This document shows positions 35,300 to 46,783 of a stretch of 64,000 nucleotides of DNA, one piece after another. The stretch lies in NCBI GenBank assembly GCA_022478985.1, contig JAKSZP010009615.1, forward strand, positions 17,464 through 81,463, read 5' to 3'. The translations under genes and the position numbers were made by a program. Source of the DNA: Massospora cicadina (taxonomy: Eukaryota; Entomophthoromycota; Entomophthoromycetes; Entomophthorales; Entomophthoraceae). The notes beneath the pieces are model-generated. The model was given only the letters and a program-made list of their open reading frames with translations. It made no database searches and was not told the DNA's origin. Position 1 is the stretch's first letter, and each line of letters begins with the position of its first letter.

Positions 35300-37600
35300 G
35301 ATTGATTTTTATTGCAGGGTATCTTTTCCAAAGGTGAGAAATTAATTATAACTATTGAGCTTTTCTAAACACTATGTAATGATCTTAACAAAATTCTATT
35401 CATATGAAGTTTTTTTGTTGTTTTTCCTGTTGTGTAACAATTAAAAGGACTACCTAAGTAAGAAATCTTCTATAAGTAAGCAAATAATGCTTATCCTGTT
35501 TTATGTTTTCTTTATTGTTTTTATGTATTTGCTTATCTTCATATTAAGATCCAAATATCTCAACAGATGTAGGTATAGTAGTCAATAATAATAAATCTAA
35601 CAAAATGCAAATTTTATAGTATAAGATAGATTCTATAATAAATTATACTTAAATATATGCATATAATATTGTGACATTCTAAATAAACAGTTTTAAAGCA
35701 TCATAAAGCAATAAATATGAAAAGTCTTACTTTGTGGTGACTAATTAAAATAGAGAGAAAGAAACATTTTTACAGAATTTTTGTAATAATGTTATACCTT
35801 TAAAGTAAAATTATACATTGGACTATAACAGCCATATAAAACCTTTTAATCCATAGAATGTAACTTTCATTAGCCTGAAGAATTAATTCTACCAAATTAT
35901 GTTCTATTTTATACTTTTTAGTTTATGATCCAGATCATGCTATTCTCTCTTTATATTCAATATATGACTTCAAGTAATCAACTCATAGCTATAAATTTTC
36001 TTTTTTAGTGACTTAAAAGTTTAGTTATAGGACTTAAATTAAATTAATGCAATATTGAACTTTCTTTTATAGTATCAGGCTATATGTTCATTTTACAGTT
36101 TTACTATTAAGCTTTATGTTGACTTAGTATAGCATATCCAAATCAGATAATATAATGATTTTATATGTTTTAAAGACCTAGATTTTGATGATGATTATTT
36201 TCTTAGTGATTTAGTCAAATGTTTGATTCTGAATATAAAATGGCAATTAAAGATCACAGATATTTTAAAAACTTTTGGCTTATAAAAATTAAAATTTCTT
36301 CTCAATATATTATTACCAAAAGTCTATCTATAACTTATGGTTCAGCTAGAACTGAAATACCTATGCAAGTGATTTTTCTTTTGTTTTTAAAAAATAAAAA
36401 GGAAGATAATATGAGTTAAACAAGTATCTGGCCCTTTTGATTTTCCCATGACATCAAAATATAGTAATTATAAAAAATATATATAAGGAGCATTAGGAGA
36501 GTCTAGTATGTGATCAGGTAAAAAGATAAAATAGAAAATTAAAAAATTGAATGATTTATATTTAGATTAAATTTCTATTTATAACTGGTGTACCTAAATA
36601 GAAATTGAAATAAAAGGTTATTTTTACTGCGTCTTTTAAGTTATTTTTTCTGAGTACTGTTTAATGTACTTCTGATGCATAAAAATTCTAGAGCATACAA
36701 ATAATATAAGAAGAATAAAAAAACCTTAATTGGTATAACAGTGTTATTGCTAAAGGTAAATTTTATAGATTTGACCACCGTTGTTGATCTATGCCTTTAT
36801 ATATAGGGTATTTACTATCTAATACTAAACAATTTCTTAACAAGCTTACTTTTGTAATAATAATATTTATCTTCATATAAGTATCTGATGGCATAATATG
36901 AGAAACCCAAACCACATCCCATGCCAAAAGTTTTCCAAAAATTTTTAGAAAAGTACTAATGATTAAGTTGGGCTACTAGAAACTTAATTGTTGATCAACT
37001 TTATCATGATAGAAGTCATCTAATATTGTAAGCTAATATTACAATTACCTGCTTTTTTGAGCACTGATTTTACCAATTAAATAGTCTGACATATCTAAAC
37101 AATATAAATTTATTATAAACATATAAAAAATATTTTAATTTTTACTTTTTACTCAGATTATCATTTAATTTTGCCCCAAATTGGAATAAACAAGTAGTCA
37201 TCTATATCATTTTTAATAATTTAAAAGCAAATGATTAATCAGAGTTCTGAAATAGATTAGTAACATTTAACTGCTCTTCTAGTGTCTATTATACTATCCT
37301 TATCAGTAATCTCAGTCTTACTAAATTTAAGTTATTCATCAATACTGTTATTTAAAGGCTCTGGGCTTTAGTAGGACAGTAAACATTTCTTGGTAATAAC
37401 AAGTCTTAAGTAAAGGTGAAATTCTCCTCACATACCATAATGCCTCATATAATCTTATAAGATATTTGCCTATGTTTTTATATCCTTATCATATGCTCTA
37501 TAAAATAAGAGTGTAAGGTAGTTTTCTACCACAAATATATAACTTGTTAGATAATTTATAGTAATCTATAATAAGTAGAGTCATTATACACCTAGATAAA
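35300..37600. other. AT-rich intergenic stretch without recognised features
   Basis: Very AT-rich and CpG-poor. The longest open frame (36219-36416) has no recognisable domain and biased Ile/Lys/Ser composition as expected by chance in AT-rich DNA. I see no gene, LTR or RNA gene here. Confidence 0.6.
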
Positions 37601-37623
37601 CTAATTTATATCACCTACAATAA

Positions 37624-37900
37624 GGGGAGGATACTCCAGTGGTAGAGTATGGACCCTCTACCACTGCCTCCACAAGTTTGATCCTGGTAATGGACTTTGG
37701 GTAGGGGACAATTATGACTGTGTTGGTTTTGCACACCAATGCCCCTCAACTGAGATAGCAAATAGCAAGGTGGTCCATGGAGTTCCTGACCTATCATACG
37801 CTGCACATAGAGGTTTTCCAGGTTTTATCCTCCTTTCCCATTTTCTTCACTTCCCTTTATTGGTGTGGTATCATCCTCAGGTTGGCCCACCTCAAATAAA
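37624..37900 (+). mobile_element. Young tRNA-derived SINE with perfect 20-bp target duplication
   Basis: 277 bp between two identical 20-mers ATTTATATCACCTACAATAA (37604-37623 and 37901-37920). The head looks like a tRNA: A box AGTGGTAGAGTATGG (37639-37653) and B box AGTTTGATCCT (37675-37685; consensus GGTTCGANTCC). The 3' end, GGTTGGCCCACCTCAAATAAA, resembles the LINE 3' end GGTCGGCTTACCTCAGTTAA plus ATAAAA. An internal RNA polymerase III promoter and LINE-driven retroposition are inferred. Related copy at 43722. Confidence 0.88.
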
Positions 37901-38089
37901 ATTTATATCACCTACAATAATATTTACTATAGGCTCAAAAGTGCTAGTAAAATGTAAAGTATAGTATTTTAATTTATTAATAAAAAATATTAAAAAGTAA
38001 TTTTAACCAAATATATAACCACCCTGCGTTCAATATTTTATAAGTATCTATAGACTAAAACTCTACTCTGCAAGGCTAAACTGAAGAAA

Positions 38090-38225
38090 AAGTATTAGTG
38101 AATTACCCTTAGGACAAATATAACATATCAAGTCTAGCCAAGTGTAGGAATTGAACCCATAAACATCCAGATGGTAGTGGCAAGTTTTTACCATTTGTAT
38201 ATCCACCATTATTCAGAATAGATAC
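38090..38225 (-). repeat. tRNA-like sequence, possible SINE head
   Basis: Minus strand reads GGATATACAAATGGTAAAAA (A-box-like) and, about 50 nt on, TATGGGTTCAATTCC, a good B box (GGTTCAATTCC). Stems do not fold cleanly into a cloverleaf, so it is not called as a tRNA gene. It lies just upstream of the F element. Confidence 0.4.
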
Positions 38226-38269
38226 TATCTAACATATCAAGATGCAAGGCGATAGATTAAGTAACACAT

Positions 38270-38623
38270 TATCATGAGAATAGGAGGTTCTTGAAGATTC
38301 CACACATGCCAATAATCTGCACCACAACTTTTATTCATTTTGTATCAATTTGCTGGTTCACTGCATGCCACCAGAGCCTCAAGTTATAATTATAAATCAC
38401 CTAGTATAAAACCCCCTCAAGTTTACAATAAAATTAGGTTCTTCAAATTTACAGTTGACTTCCATTTAGTTATAACATTTTATTTTCTCAACAGTACTTT
38501 AGTAATTATGCTCAACCATCCAAAATCCACTTGGTGTACCGCCAATCTTAACAACAAATTATCATGCACCACACATGCATCTTGCCGTGGAAAACCCAAA
38601 GATAGCCAAACTCCATGAAAAAT
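38270..38623 (+). repeat. 5' LTR of element F
   Basis: TATCATGAGAATAGGAGGTT onwards; aligned to 43303-43666 through AGGAGGTTCTTG, TTGTATTCATTTTG-like, TTATAATTATAAAT and ACAATAAAATTAGGTTCT. The right end is set just before TGGTGATCTTGCC, a primer-site-like sequence at 38624. Boundaries are approximate. Confidence 0.65.
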
Positions 38624-38639
38624 TGGTGATCTTGCCAAT

Positions 38640-40200
38640 ATGAATCAGAACCCCCACATACTATGGGGCAGCCTCATCTGAGAAGACCGCAATGGCTATC
38701 ATGCATAAGTGTACTCGCCAATCATTGTCCAAATTTGACAATGGACCAATAGAACAATGGCTCTCAGCCTACAATGCATAGGGGCAACTGCAACAACCTT
38801 TCCAATCAATGACTCCAGGATGGTTACTTCCTCCTTACCAGTACCACCCAATGCTGGCACTGTACCAATGAACCATTCAACTCATGGGTCAACTGGCAGG
38901 ACTGATCCTGCGCCAAGTCCCACCTCTCCAAGATTCAGCTATGTGAGAAGTTCCACCATATCTTTTAAGAACTACCCAAATTTGAGCCGCTTCTTGGACA
39001 CGTTTGAAGACCTGGTAGGAAAGTGGTACCAGGATGGCAACTGCCACACCAAGGACGAGGACCTCCAACTTATCAACAAGTTCCTTGATGCTTTGGAGGA
39101 ACTCTACCTAAACGCTGTGCTGATTGCACAGCCTGCAATGTCAACAATGCATTTGTGCCTGGCAAAATTAAGGCCACCTATCATCTAACCACCAAAATGA
39201 GCTAAGGAACCTGAAGATTACCAGTTAACTGAGAATGTCCCTTGAGATAAAATCATCCCTAAAATGAAGCCAATCGCCTTGCCTTCTGAAATGACTTCTG
39301 AGGTTTCCACCCTTTCAGAACAGTTGAAAAATCTCATAATGATGGTCCAGGGACAGGTCCCCCTAAAATAACATGTGTTTACACAACTGCAATAAACCCA
39401 GTCACAATCATCGCCAGTGCCACATGACATCTTTCCATTGTAAAGTTGTCAACCTCAATTGCCCATGCCCAAACTGACCACCTTGTCAAAATCAAGCAGC
39501 TACAAAATTGACATCAGCAAGTGAACTACATGCAGCAACAACCTTACCGCTGTGACACCTGTACTATCCAACAAAAACCCAAACATTACATTGAGGCTCC
39601 ACCCCAAAATCTTGACTAAAATCAAATACTTTTGCTAATGGAAGCTTATGACTCTGAAAAATAAAAACGAGGTTCAAAATACTCAAATGTGCACTTCAGA
39701 ACCCATTAAAAAATACAAATTGAAGATCTCTTGAATGCAGTAAAATGAAATCAGCAAGTACCCACTGGAGTACCCATGGAAGAATATGATGAGTCGCGCC
39801 ATTAAGCCCAGAACTGGGACCAGTTGTCTCTTCCCATCTTCACCAAGAACTTTGAACTGGACCAAAATTTACTTGCCCTGTGAGCAACCCATTCAGGAAA
39901 TGCTCCACACCAAACTGCACTGACACATCCATTATAAACTCAACCTATTACATAAAAATTTATCAATCTTGTGTCCTAAACCAAGATGCACCTCAGAGTG
40001 TACACCATGCAGAAGAAGTTGGCACCTAGTTTATTTGCCTATCTTAACAACTCGCAAAAAATTGACCCATACCTCCCTCATATCAGCCTGAAGGAATTTT
40101 CACTACAAAAATCTTTAAAGACAACAAGATCCCTGTCAGCCTTGGAGACCTTTAAAAATCCAGTCCTGCTCTCTGTCAATATCTTCATCAAGCAATTGGA
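38640..40200 (+). pseudogene. gag: Gag region of element F
   Basis: Frame 38757-39185 (143 codons) is Pro/Ser/Thr-rich at first and then helical, with KNYPNLSRFLDTFEDLVGKW, a capsid-like stretch. Downstream frames to 40200 are broken. No intact zinc knuckle is seen, though CDTCTIQQKPKHYIEAPP (about 39551) keeps part of one. Confidence 0.55.
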
Positions 40201-40539
40201 ATGACCCAACTCAGACCTGGCACAGCAAAACCCCAAGAAACCCTATTCAGTAATAATGGTGTACCATGCACCGTTGGATCACTTTTCAGTTACATCTTTT
40301 CAGTAATCTTAGACATTGGCTCATCCTCCAACATTGTAACTAAGAAATTCCTCCTAGATATTGGCTATGAGGACATACTACACAGCGACCTGGTGTTTTT
40401 CATGGCTGGAGGCACCCAACAAGCCTTCTATGGACAAGTATTCACTCTACTTGTTGATATTGCTGAGTTAATCAGATCCATCAATAAATTTTTTTTGACC
40501 ACAAACATTTCCTCATGTTACTACTCCACCAGGCCCTGA
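40201..40539 (+). pseudogene. Protease of element F
   Basis: VILDIGSSSNIVTKKFL (about 40308-40360) is a retropepsin active-site stretch in which the usual Asp-Ser/Thr-Gly reads Asp-Ile-Gly. The frame holds 112 codons. The second half of the fold is degraded. Confidence 0.65.
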
Positions 40540-40699
40540 AATATCTCGTCATCCAAGCAAACTTTGAGAGTGACCAGTGTTATATCCACACTGATGACAG
40601 CTGAAACCCATCAAGATCTCCTACTCAACGCTGATGCCCAAAAATAATGCCCCACCCAAATTGTGACCTACCTCTGTTCCAAATTAGACAAGCAAATTT

Positions 40700-42080
40700 A
40701 ACTTGAGCTTAACAAACCCCCAAAAAACTCAGTTAACCCAATATTTAAAACAGTACCATAAAAATATCCGCCATGATGGTGACAACGTGCCTTTTTTGAC
40801 CCTAGGATCTCACCACATAGATGTAGGAAATGCAGCGCCCATAGCCAAAAGCCCTATTGACTTCCCTAAGCCTGCAAAAAAATTGTTAAGGTAAAATTCA
40901 AATAAAGTTTTAGTCAGCGGATTCATATGACCCTCTCAATCACCCTGGGCCTTTCCATTGTCATTATACCTAAAAAAGGTAATCTCAGAATGTTCATTGA
41001 CTAAATCCTGATTAAAAAAGTAAACGAAAAACGCATACCCCTTCCACTTATCTCAGATATATTGAACTCCATGGGGGTATGAAGTATTTTACCAATATTG
41101 ATCTTTTCTCCAGATACTATCAACTGGGAGTTGATAAAGGATCCGTCCCCAATACTTCCTTCATGACAAAATTTAGACAATTTAAGTACACCATAATGTT
41201 CTTTGGACTCACTGGCGCACCGCGCACCTTAGAGAAAGTCTTGAACAACATATTATGAGGCCTTTTGAACTGATGTGTTACCGTGTACCTTAATGACATT
41301 ACCTTTTATCACCAAACTTTCAGCAACAATTAAGTGGCCTCAAATCAGCTCTTTTTGCATAAACTATACAACCTCAGTATTAATGGCTCAAAATTCCATG
41401 CTGTGCACTCAGAAATTAAAACTATTCAGATATGTACTACCCTAAATGGCAAGTTCACAGACCCATCTAAAGTAAAATTGTTGTCTCCTAGCCCAAACTA
41501 AAAAATGTGACTGAACTACTCAGCTTCCTGGGCACCAAAAAATATCTCAAGCCTTTGTCTCAAACTTTAGTAAATTCACCGGTCTGCTTTACCACCTGCA
41601 AAAAAAGGGACTGAATGGAAATTTTCAGATAATAAAAAACAGTTTATAGGCCCTCAAAAATTCAATGACTTGTTTAGTCATCTTAATATTTCAAACTTTG
41701 AGGAAGAGTTACTTATATTCACAGATACCAGTGACCTTGCCCACAGCGTTATTCTCACTCAACTCAAAGTTAACCCCTACCTGCCTATAAAATATACCTA
41801 AAAAGATTTGCCCCAGCCAAAATCAACTACTCTGCACACAAAAAAGAGATCCTTGTCATGGTATTTGCCCTTGGAAAATTCTGATAATGTGTTTTGGACA
41901 GACCTATCACCGTTTTCAAAGACAACTCCATGGTGTCCTTCCTATTCAACAACCCCATCCCAAATGGATAGTGCTATGTTACACTATGAACTAATGAAAT
42001 TAAATTGAAATTTATCCGCATTCCTGGAAAATTAAAAACTGTGGCCAATGGCCTTTCCCATATCCTGAATAATCTCGCCA
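40700..42080 (+). pseudogene. Reverse transcriptase and RNase H of element F
   Basis: RT: RIPLPLISDILN (about 41030), FSRYYQLGVDKGSVPNTSFM (about 41107), FRQFKYTIMFFGLTGAPRTL (about 41173), VYLNDITFYHQTF (about 41284): the YLDD site reads YLND, as in A. RNase H: LIFTDTSDLAHSVILTQL (about 41716) keeps the first Asp; later motifs are frameshifted. Stops are mainly TGA and TAA. Confidence 0.75.
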
Positions 42081-42099
42081 ACTCTGCAATCTTCCATAA

Positions 42100-43290
42100 G
42101 GGGGTATTGACCTTGAAATGGAGTGCATACAGATATGTAAGTTTCTAAACAAGTTTGATGTAGATAAAGGCATCAACAACATCAAAAAGTTAAAAATTGT
42201 TGCACCAAGTTTTTAGACTTTAAAATTTTTTGATGTTTGCACCAAAGGATCAGTCACCCATGTAGTGCCAAAAGGCAAAATAATGCAATGCATGAAATAA
42301 GCACATGATGATTCAGGCTATTTCAAAAAGACAAGCAATCTGAACTCAACTATATGCCTTTTACTGGTGGCCTAACGCATATTTCAATGTCTTTAACTAT
42401 ATCACCATCTGTCACACTTGCCAAATTTTTGATGCATCGCCCCAAACTCAAAATCCCCTCAACTTCAATTGTCACTACTGTATTGTTTGAAATGTGGGGT
42501 ATCAATTTTTATGGGACCACTTAGAGTTGCCTCTGATGGGTTCAAATACATTCTTGTCACAACCAAATATTTTTCCATGTGGCCTGTAGCTAAAGCAATC
42601 TAACATTCCGATGCAGTGACCATCACCTGATTTTCATATGAAGACACTTTCACCATGTACAGAATACCTTACACCATTCTATATGACAAATCCATGCACA
42701 ACAATAAGATGGTCGAGAAGATGATCAAACAAGTCCACATAAAACATTCTTTTACTTCTTCCTACAACCTAATGTAACAGTTTAACAAAATGCTTCAACC
42801 AAACTCTCATCATGCCTTGGAAGAAGTACTACCATAACCCTGAGAAATGGCCTAAATGCCTTCCATCAATACTTTGAGTCTACAGCACCAAAATTCATAC
42901 CACTATTAAACATACCACTTATGATTTACTTATTAGTGTCCAATTTCACCCAAAACATTTAATCAAACAACTTTTCAATATCAATCAACTACCCAATCAC
43001 CACTAATGACAAATCAGTGCTCAAAACCTTATACCAAACATACCAAGAAAATGGAAGACAACTATGAAAACCAACTTTAATTCCATTAAGTTTACACTGT
43101 TGGAGATTAAGCTTCTTTATCATAATGAATTAATTAACTTCCATTCAAAGAAGACATCCACCATTATAAAGGACACTACCATGTTTCCAAAGTCCTCCCC
43201 TATGGTAATTATGCCTTAGAGACTCTCAATGTAGTGCCCTACCAATCTACCAATAATGGAAATTTTTTAAAACTCTATTAATACTAAAAT
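42100..43290 (+). pseudogene. Integrase of element F
   Basis: Zinc-domain residues remain (YAFYWWPNAYFNVFNYITIC, HTCQIF; about 42352-42425), then a core start (MWGINF, about 42493) and a degraded remainder. Minor matches continue to about 43260 (HYKGHYHVSKVLPYGNYA-like ending). Confidence 0.6.
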
Positions 43291-43302
43291 GAATAGGGGG
43301 AG

Positions 43303-43666
43303 TGTCATGAAAACAGGAGGTTCTTGCAGAATCCACATATGCAAGCATATGCACCAAAACTTGTATTCATTTTGTCCCAATTAGCTAGTTCTCTGCATGC
43401 TACAGGACTGCAATTTATAATTATAAATTACTTAATATAAAAACCTCTTAAATCTACAATAAAATTAGGTTCTCCAGATTTACAGTTGACTTTCATATAG
43501 TTATAATGTTTTATTTTCTAGACACAGTATTTTAGTAATTATGACCAACCATCCAGAATTTAATAGGTGGACCACCAATTTTGAAAACAATGATTTTATT
43601 ATATAACACATGTGCACCTTTCCACAGAAAAACTGAAGTAGCAATAAATCTAAGACTTCATAAAAT
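43303..43666 (+). repeat. 3' LTR of element F
   Basis: TGTCATGAAAACAGGAGGTT onwards; partner of 38270-38623, preceded by GGGGGAG. Approximate right end. Confidence 0.65.
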
Positions 43667-43721
43667 GTTAGACCAAAAATCAAAAACAAATTTTCTTCTC
43701 TTCTAATAATATTTATTATTA

Positions 43722-44005
43722 GGTGGGAGGGTACCCCAGTATTGAATTATGAACTCAATGACTACTTCCTCCTGAGTTTAATCCTAGTAAATGAACTTTG
43801 GGTAGGGGATGATTATGACTGTTTGGCCTTGTGCACCAATGCCCTAAACTAAAATAGCAAATAGCAAGGCATTTTATGGAATTCCTGGCTTACAAGAATG
43901 CCATGCATAGAAGTTTCCTGAGTTTTATCCTCCTTACCCATTAACTTGATTTCCCCCAATTGGTGCAGTATTGTCCCCAGATCAGCCCACCTTAAATATT
44001 TTAAT
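43722..44005 (+). mobile_element. Older tRNA-derived SINE, second copy
   Basis: Aligns with 37624-37900 along its length: GGGAGGGTACCCCAGT, GAACTTTGGGTAGGGGATGATTATGACTG, GCACCAATGCCC, AAATAGCAAATAGCAAGG and GTTTTATCCTCCTTACCCAT. The B box is GAGTTTAATCCT (43774-43785); the A box is degraded. The 3' end CAGCCCACCTTAAATA matches the SINE/LINE tail. Confidence 0.8.
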
Positions 44006-44319
44006 TTTATTTGAGTTGAGCTGACCTTGGAACAAATATATGCACTGATAGAAGGGTTAGGGAGTAGGGAGTGAAAATATAGGAGTGGAGGACAGAACCC
44101 AAGTACTGGGGGTGAAACCTTCCTGCACATGTTCTGATAGGCCAGTATTATATAATATAACTTCATTAATTCACTTGGTCAGATCAAGGTATGGTGCACA
44201 GATCCACATGTATCAATATCCTCTTGGCACAGAAATACAATTTCTGCCATGATGGGATCTGAACCTGTGTCATGAGGGGTGATAGTGTGACACCCATCCT
44301 GACTATGTCACTCCCCCTT
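44003..44319 (-). mobile_element. Second SINE type on the minus strand, inserted into the tail of the SINE at 43722
   Basis: Minus strand starts GGGGGAGTGACATAGTCAGG with A-box ATAGTCAGGATGGG and B-box GGTTCAGATCC (about 44265), then an unrelated body, and ends GGTCAGCTCAACTCAAATAA, the same tail type as the other SINEs and the LINE. Flanks CAGCCCACCTTAAATATTTTA and GACCCACCTCAAATAAATTTA are near-repeats, as expected for an aged target duplication at the older SINE's tail. Confidence 0.68.
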
Positions 44320-44344
44320 GACCCACCTCAAATAAATTTAGAAG

Positions 44345-45305
44345 TTTAGAATAGTATTTATTTTTAGATGTATTAATTGGCAGTAATAGTTTTATATCTT
44401 AGATAATCTTGGGAAATTATAGTCTAAATCTAACACCATTTACAGTTTAAAAATGTAAACTTGAACTTGCTTTAGAGAATAGTTAGCTTTAATTGCTGAT
44501 TAGGCTATTTATCTTCCTATCATCAATATTAAAAGAATCCAAAATATAAAAGCAGCTAATGATAATATAATATAGGAATCTATTGAAATAATAACCAAAA
44601 CTTAAAGAGTATAAAATAAATTATATAGAAAAATATAATAATTTAGCCTTAGAAGCTTATTCTTATGGTTACTAACATGAATTTGGTAATCAAAATAGGT
44701 AATTTTGATAACTCTTGAAACTAATATTTCAGAAAGGTTTGATTTTTAACATAGAATACTTGATATGCTAATGATAGTTTAGCTGTTTAAAGAGAATAGG
44801 TATATATTATAAGCTTATAGTGATATTTGTAAATTTAGATTAAACTATACCAATGATAGAAAAACTAAGAAGGTAGTAAATCTTGACTATTAGATCAAAA
44901 AGTTAATAGACTTTGGTAACCAAAACAAAAAGAGATAACCTTTAGAAAAAATTAAACTATTGTATTGCCAACAGTAAAGCACGGAAAGCCTGAGAGTTTC
45001 ATTTAAATTTTATTAAATCAAATTTTTATTATAGCCTAACCTAAAGCTAAAGTCTAAATTCTATTCGGAGTTCAGGGTTAAACCTGCTCGATGCTTTCAT
45101 TTTAATTGGTCTGTGCTCTACCAGATAAGTTGGAAAAAGTAAATTTGAGCAATGGTTTCATGGTACGCCATCCTTGCTGCTGGCTAAAAATTATCCAATT
45201 AAAAAGAGACTCGTCGCCTGCGAGACACCTTAGAAATAAGGCAGCATCGCATGCTAAAAGTTGAACATTACCTTGTTTAATAAATCCATAGGTGTTATTT
45301 ATCAT
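44345..45305. other. Intergenic stretch and presumed OST3 promoter
   Basis: 44345-44980 is AT-rich with no recognised feature. From about 45050 to the OST3 start the base composition shifts to more GC and CpG (GTCGCCTGCGAGAC, GCAGCATCGCATGC). A CCAAT on the plus strand (about 45196) and an ATTGG (about 45102) are possible promoter elements. No TATA box is obvious near the start codon. Confidence 0.4.
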
Positions 45306-46520
45306 ATGTGGTTTCTTAGATTGAATGCTTTGGCAGCGCTTTTAAGCTTCGCGGGTTTGTTAGGAAACAATTTTGTGGCTTCATTTTCCGATAAGTTTCT
45401 CCATGAAATTCATGCTGCCACTGATGAAGGGTTAATTCAAGCTACCGATGAAATTTTCTATGAACTGGTTAAAACCCCTCGAAAGCATGCCGTTTTGGCT
45501 CAATTCACTGTTTTGAAAAGCTTTGATTGCAGCGCTTGCCAGTAAGATTGAGTTTATTGGTTTGAGAATCTTAACCTTCCTTTAGCATTTTGAACGGATG
45601 CTTAAGACAGTTTCAGGTGCGTGGCAGAAAACTCCTGAAAAAGATAAGCTGTACTTTGTTACGTTAGACTACTCCAAAGCTCCTAATGTTTTCAAAAAAG
45701 TAAGCTCTAGAATTAGCAACATTTTAATAGTATAGTATCAAGTTACTTCTGCGCCCAATCTTTATCTTTTTCCGGCGAGCGAGAAGACTTCCAATAACCC
45801 TGCTTACGTGGAACTTAAGCAAATAGGACGGTAAGGTTTAAATACATATCGAAATTTTAATTTGATAGTCAGACTCAGCCTGAAGATATCATCAGAACCT
45901 TAGAAGCTACTTTAGATATCAAAGTACTTTTATACGTTCTGTAAAATTTTTAATGCAGCACAATTAGATTCCGTATACCAGGCCCGTTGACTATAAAAAA
46001 CTCGGATTAAACGTGGCAGCTGGAGCTATAATTGTACTTTTGTCTTATTTGGTCTTTAAGAGACTTAAAGTTGTGGCATATAGCACGAAGTCCTGGGCAT
46101 CTGCTTCTTTGGTAGTTTTACATCGCATCACCCTATTGAACTATTCTACAGGTTTTCATCTTAACAATGATTTCAGGCCAAATGTGGAACTCTATTAGAG
46201 GAGCCAGCTATGTTAGTCACGGTCGCGGTGGAACTGTGGAGTGGTTTGCTGGTGGTTTCCAAGAGCAATATGGACTTGAAAGCCAGATAGTTGCTGCAGT
46301 CTGTAAGGATCACATAGAAACTTTTATTGATTTTCTAGATGGAGTTGCCACCCTTGCCATTATACTGCTTGGATCTCAAACGCCTAAAATCAAGACACCA
46401 CTACTTCAGTCTTTAGTTTCCATCTTCCTCATGTTAATTTTTGTGGGCTGCCTCTCATTTACCACTGCTTTGTTTAAGCGGAAGTTTCCACCTTATCCTT
46501 ATAAGATCTTTTTTCAGTAA
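45306..46520 (+). CDS. OST3: Oligosaccharyltransferase OST3/OST6-family subunit (TUSC3/MAGT1-like), seven exons
   Basis: An ER-membrane subunit of the N-glycosylation complex; its lumenal thioredoxin-like domain helps glycosylate Cys-rich acceptor sites. Exons: 45306-45541, 45586-45699, 45736-45830, 45869-45923, 45968-46111, 46152-46302, 46339-46520; introns 36-44 nt, GT-AG. The product is about 325 aa: signal peptide (MWFLRLNALAALLSFAGLL), CXXC redox motif DCSAC, cis-Pro loop SAPNLYLFP, then transmembrane segments with ISGQMWNSIRG, ESQIVAAVYG and a basic C-terminus (KFPPYPYKIFFQ). Length and order fit the family. Joining exon 1 to 2 by GT-AG is one base out of frame: TTTAGCAT where TTTAGGCAT would restore it. 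Either a homopolymer error, a mutation, or a non-GT-AG intron. Confidence 0.9.
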
Positions 46521-46783
46521 ACACTTTTAGTGACAGATTTTTAACTTATGGTACGGTAAGCAACATAGCGTATTAAAGGTTTGTTTGTTATATATTAAAG
46601 AGCTTGATTTTCATCTAGTTGTTTTTTATGGCATCTTTAGTTGTGGCCATAATAGAGTAAATTACTCTTTACGTTTGATTCTTTCATAAAATCTTACTTT
46701 TACTGCTTGTTAAAGTTGCTCAAAGTTGTCAATTATCTCCAAGCTTTTAGTAGAATGGCATTGAATAGTTTTATTGCTTAGCA
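46521..46783. other. Short gap between convergent genes
   Basis: 263 bp between the OST3 stop and the presumed stop of the minus-strand gene. AT-rich, with T- and A-rich runs that could serve 3' end formation on both strands. No other feature seen. Confidence 0.4.

Larger units (their letters stand above)
38270..43666 (+). mobile_element. Old Ty3/gypsy LTR retrotransposon F
   Basis: 5' LTR about 38270-38623 and 3' LTR about 43303-43666 align with many differences. The internal region has gag, protease, RT, RNase H and integrase remnants in Ty3 order, all plus strand, and a polypurine tract GAATAGGGGGAG before the 3' LTR. Its protein sequence and LTR are not close to A-E; its RT resembles a different Ty3 lineage (FTKIDLFSRYYQLGV-like). 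No target duplication recognised. Confidence 0.82.

Noticed and set aside
36219..36416. 66-codon plus-strand frame in AT-rich DNA
   Set aside because: Lys/Ile/Ser-rich as expected by chance; no domain or neighbouring gene signals.
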